A DNA stretch of 8,174 nt from Draconibacterium sp. Lineage in GTDB: Bacteria > Bacteroidota > Bacteroidia > Bacteroidales > Prolixibacteraceae. The DNA lies in the NCBI GenBank assembly GCA_027011835.1, contig JALUZN010000280.1, positions 1 to 8,174 of the forward strand, read 5' to 3'. Shown piece after piece: positions 6,018 to 8,174 of this stretch. The translations under genes and the position numbers were made by a program. A model generated the notes under the pieces. It ran no database searches and had not been told where the DNA came from. It was given only the letters and a program-made list of their open reading frames with translations. Each line of letters opens with the position of its first letter. The stretch's first letter is position 1.

Positions 6018-8174
6018 TTATTTCAATTCAACCAATTTTACTGCATCGGCAAAAACAGCCCGCAATGTTGTTTTATTCGAAAGTTCGATTAACGCCGTGT
6101 CGGGCGAAAAGTAGTACGAGCCCAAATGGTTCCAGCCGGTTTCGGCATTCTGAATAGCCAGTGCCGCCTCTTCGGCGCCGTCGTCGCTGTAAATGGTAAA
6201 GTTGTATTCTCCTTTCTCTTCGCTTCTGTTGCGCCTGAACATTCTCGATTTGTAAACGTGATAATATACATCGTAATACCCCGCTTTTTTAATGGGAACA
6301 TGCCATTTTGCCTTTAAGTTTCCATCGCCACCTTTTATATAATAGGCCGAGCGAACGTACTCTCCGTAAAAGTCGGAATTGGTTGTGGCAGTCCAGTTGG
6401 TTGGTGGTCGCCACCAATTCATTCCTGCATATTTACTTGTGCTTGTTTTGTCTTTAATTATCAACTTTTCGAGTAAACTCCGGTTTTCAATTTTTGTTAC
6501 TTCAAATTCGGGATCTTCGTTATCGACAATAATTTCGGAAGGCAGTGCATTTTGTACCGGTGTTTTCGAAATCCGCTCTCCCTCAAATGGTTTTGCTTTT
6601 AAGTCTTCCTTTACCTCTCTGAAAAAACTCATCATGGTTTGCGGAATATTTTTCGAGGTCATGGTGTTTACCATCACCATTCTTGGCGGTACATCTAAAA
6701 GGTAACTAAGCTCTTTTGTTTGATTTGGGTTGAAGTGCACCAGTTTATTTGTAATATCGCCCCCACTCATACTTCGTCCTCTGCCACCGCCTCTGAATAT
6801 GAGTTTTACCAATCCTTCCACATTCGAGAAGTTGGTAATTTTTAACGATACCATTGTTCTCATAGCATCTCCGTCTTTTACTTTTACTGCTTTTATGGGC
6901 GAGATTAAATATCCGGGTAACACTTTCGCATTAAACCAGTTGTCCATCATTGGAATGAGCTGAATTCCAAAGTTCTTATCAATTTCGGAAGCAAACTCCT
7001 CGAAAGAGATATTTTTAAATTTGTTTTGGTTTAAAATATTGGTTAGAAATCCCTTGAATTCCTCTTCTCCGGCCTTCCACTGTATCATCGAAAAGAGAAC
7101 ATCTCCCTTTAGTTTTATTACATTATCGATAATTTGTTTCTGACTGGCATCGGCCAGAATTTCCTTAAACGTACTGTCTTGAAGAGCAATATTTGCACGT
7201 ACATCTTCACTTTCACCACCATTCATACTGCTCATAAAAATTGAGCGCATATCGGTTCCCTGAGCTTTTAAGTAAGCTTCGAAAACCCGGTTTGTAATGG
7301 GCCACCTGTCTGACTGAATATTGTTTTGAAAGTTATAAAGCAGCGGAAAAATATAGTAAGGATTTCCCACCTGAACTGCTGTCCAGTTGCCCCGACTCTG
7401 ACGGTAATTGTTATTCTGCTCGTTGGTAAAGTTTCTAAAAAAATCTTCGAACACACGAATTTCCTTGTCTCGTGGAGTTAATTCCGCCTCATCTCTTCTC
7501 CGGTATCTCCATCTCGATTTTTTCCGGTTTTCGAAATCGGCTTCACGTATTAAAAACGCCTTTTCGGGAATAAAAATTTGCTCGGGTTGCACCAGCTCCT
7601 GGCTTGATGTCCATATTCTTTCGAACGTTTTAAACTGCGCCGGAACCTCCACCAGAGAAAGGCGTTTAAATTTATATTCTAAATTAAGCTTTCGTTGAAA
7701 ATCGTTAAAATGCTCGGTAGCTATGGCCGCAATTGTATCTTTTGCCTCGGGAAATAGTTCAGAAAAATAGTTGTGCCCTTTTAGTGTCCAAACTCCCAGC
7801 TCGAGCGTGTCGTTTTTATTTGTAATCTGTTCGTAATTGCCAATAGCAAGCGTTATTTGAGTAAGTGGGTTTTCGTTTTTAAAACGGAATTCGCCCGGTG
7901 CCACCTCTTCAATTATCCCCTGCGAAATTGCTTTTAACTGCGGGGAGGTTTTTACTTCGAGTGCAAAATCGATAAAATGAGGTTGGTACCAGCTTACATT
8001 GGAAGAGCTGTAGGTAACTCCGGTTTTGGGGTACCAGTTGGCTTCGGGCGAAAGAAGCAAATAATTGGGCGTTATAAAGGCAAACCGTTTGTCAACATTT
8101 ATTACAAACTTACCATATTTCTCCTGCATTGTCTCCTCGTCGATGTCGAGATAACAGAGCGCTTCGTTTATTTT
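6018..8174 (-). CDS. M1 peptidase-like protein with golvesin-like C-terminal domain (partial, 5' end outside window)
   Basis: The frame is open to the right edge. The 15 codons before the internal ATG at 8129 (KINEALCYLDIDEET) contain no stop, so the true start lies outside; 718 residues are visible. Numbering here is from Met8129. Residues 1-110 resemble the M1 N-terminal beta domain (NWYPKTG, VKTSPQLKAISQG). Residues 110-410 follow an M1 catalytic-domain outline (QELVQPEQIFIPEKAF at 177-192; SEIDKNFGIQLIPMMDNWF at 381-399). No HEXXH zinc motif occurs anywhere in the visible part; a basic stretch, RKKSRWRYRRR (202-212), lies near where the motif would be expected. Residues 410-565 form a linker with a Gly/Arg-rich loop (446-457). 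Residues 570-703 match the golvesin C-terminal beta domain (GYYDVYYHVY, GEYNFTIYSDDG, GWNHLGSYYFSPDTALIELS, FADAVKLVE). In Bacteroidota such regions are often the C-terminal half of ABC-2 permease/M1 fusion proteins; the membrane half is not visible here. It ends 21 nt before the TolC gene. Peptidase activity is doubtful; a binding or scaffold role is inference. Confidence 0.8.
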   Translation of the reverse strand, partial: KINEALCYLDIDEETMQEKYGKFVINVDKRFAFITPNYLLLSPEANWYPKTGVTYSSSNVSWYQPHFIDFALEVKTSPQLKAISQGIIEEVAPGEFRFKNENPLTQITLAIGNYEQITNKNDTLELGVWTLKGHNYFSELFPEAKDTIAAIATEHFNDFQRKLNLEYKFKRLSLVEVPAQFKTFERIWTSSQELVQPEQIFIPEKAFLIREADFENRKKSRWRYRRRDEAELTPRDKEIRVFEDFFRNFTNEQNNNYRQSRGNWTAVQVGNPYYIFPLLYNFQNNIQSDRWPITNRVFEAYLKAQGTDMRSIFMSSMNGGESEDVRANIALQDSTFKEILADASQKQIIDNVIKLKGDVLFSMIQWKAGEEEFKGFLTNILNQNKFKNISFEEFASEIDKNFGIQLIPMMDNWFNAKVLPGYLISPIKAVKVKDGDAMRTMVSLKITNFSNVEGLVKLIFRGGGRGRSMSGGDITNKLVHFNPNQTKELSYLLDVPPRMVMVNTMTSKNIPQTMMSFFREVKEDLKAKPFEGERISKTPVQNALPSEIIVDNEDPEFEVTKIENRSLLEKLIIKDKTSTSKYAGMNWWRPPTNWTATTNSDFYGEYVRSAYYIKGGDGNLKAKWHVPIKKAGYYDVYYHVYKSRMFRRNRSEEKGEYNFTIYSDDGAEEAALAIQNAETGWNHLGSYYFSPDTALIELSNKTTLRAVFADAVKLVELK

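Noticed and set aside
6018..8129. Treating the ATG at 8129 as the true start of the M1-like gene
   Set aside because: The frame stays open to the window edge and the protein there is already mid-domain, with no signal peptide; the gene must begin outside the window.

Overview
The window looks like chromosomal DNA of a Bacteroidota bacterium, possibly the Marinilabiliales/Prolixibacteraceae side of the phylum. The phylum call rests on protein content and style: an M1-peptidase-like protein ending in a golvesin-type C-terminal domain, a TolC family protein with a typical Ala-Gln signal cleavage site, moderate-to-low GC by eye, and start codons without clear Shine-Dalgarno sites. The order or family is a guess.

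All genes lie on the minus strand, so transcription runs from the right edge to the left. In that order they are: (1) the 3' part of a large M1-peptidase-like protein with a golvesin-like C-terminus (6018-8174, open at the right edge); (2) a TolC-type outer-membrane efflux protein (4494-5996), 21 nt after it; (3) a lipoprotein membrane-fusion/adaptor protein (3404-4462), 31 nt further on; (4) a 206-nt gap with no clear gene, ending in a short tandem repeat next to the following start codon; (5) a full-length RND inner-membrane permease (108-3197); (6) after 64 nt, the first 14 codons of another gene that resembles the N-terminus of a second RND permease (1-43, open at the left edge).

Genes 2, 3 and 5 are the three parts of a classical tripartite proton-driven efflux pump: outer-membrane channel, periplasmic adaptor and inner-membrane pump. 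The upstream M1-like protein belongs to a type that in Bacteroidota is often joined to an ABC-2 membrane permease, but that half would lie outside the window. No zinc-binding HEXXH motif is present in its visible part, so it is probably not an active peptidase. The tight spacing suggests that it is transcribed together with the pump.

I see no tRNA, rRNA, CRISPR, insertion sequence or phage material. The window is mostly a recognisable efflux operon. The less ordinary points are the peptidase-like gene ahead of the pump, the altered proton-relay residues in the permease, the intergenic tandem repeat, and the probable second permease.
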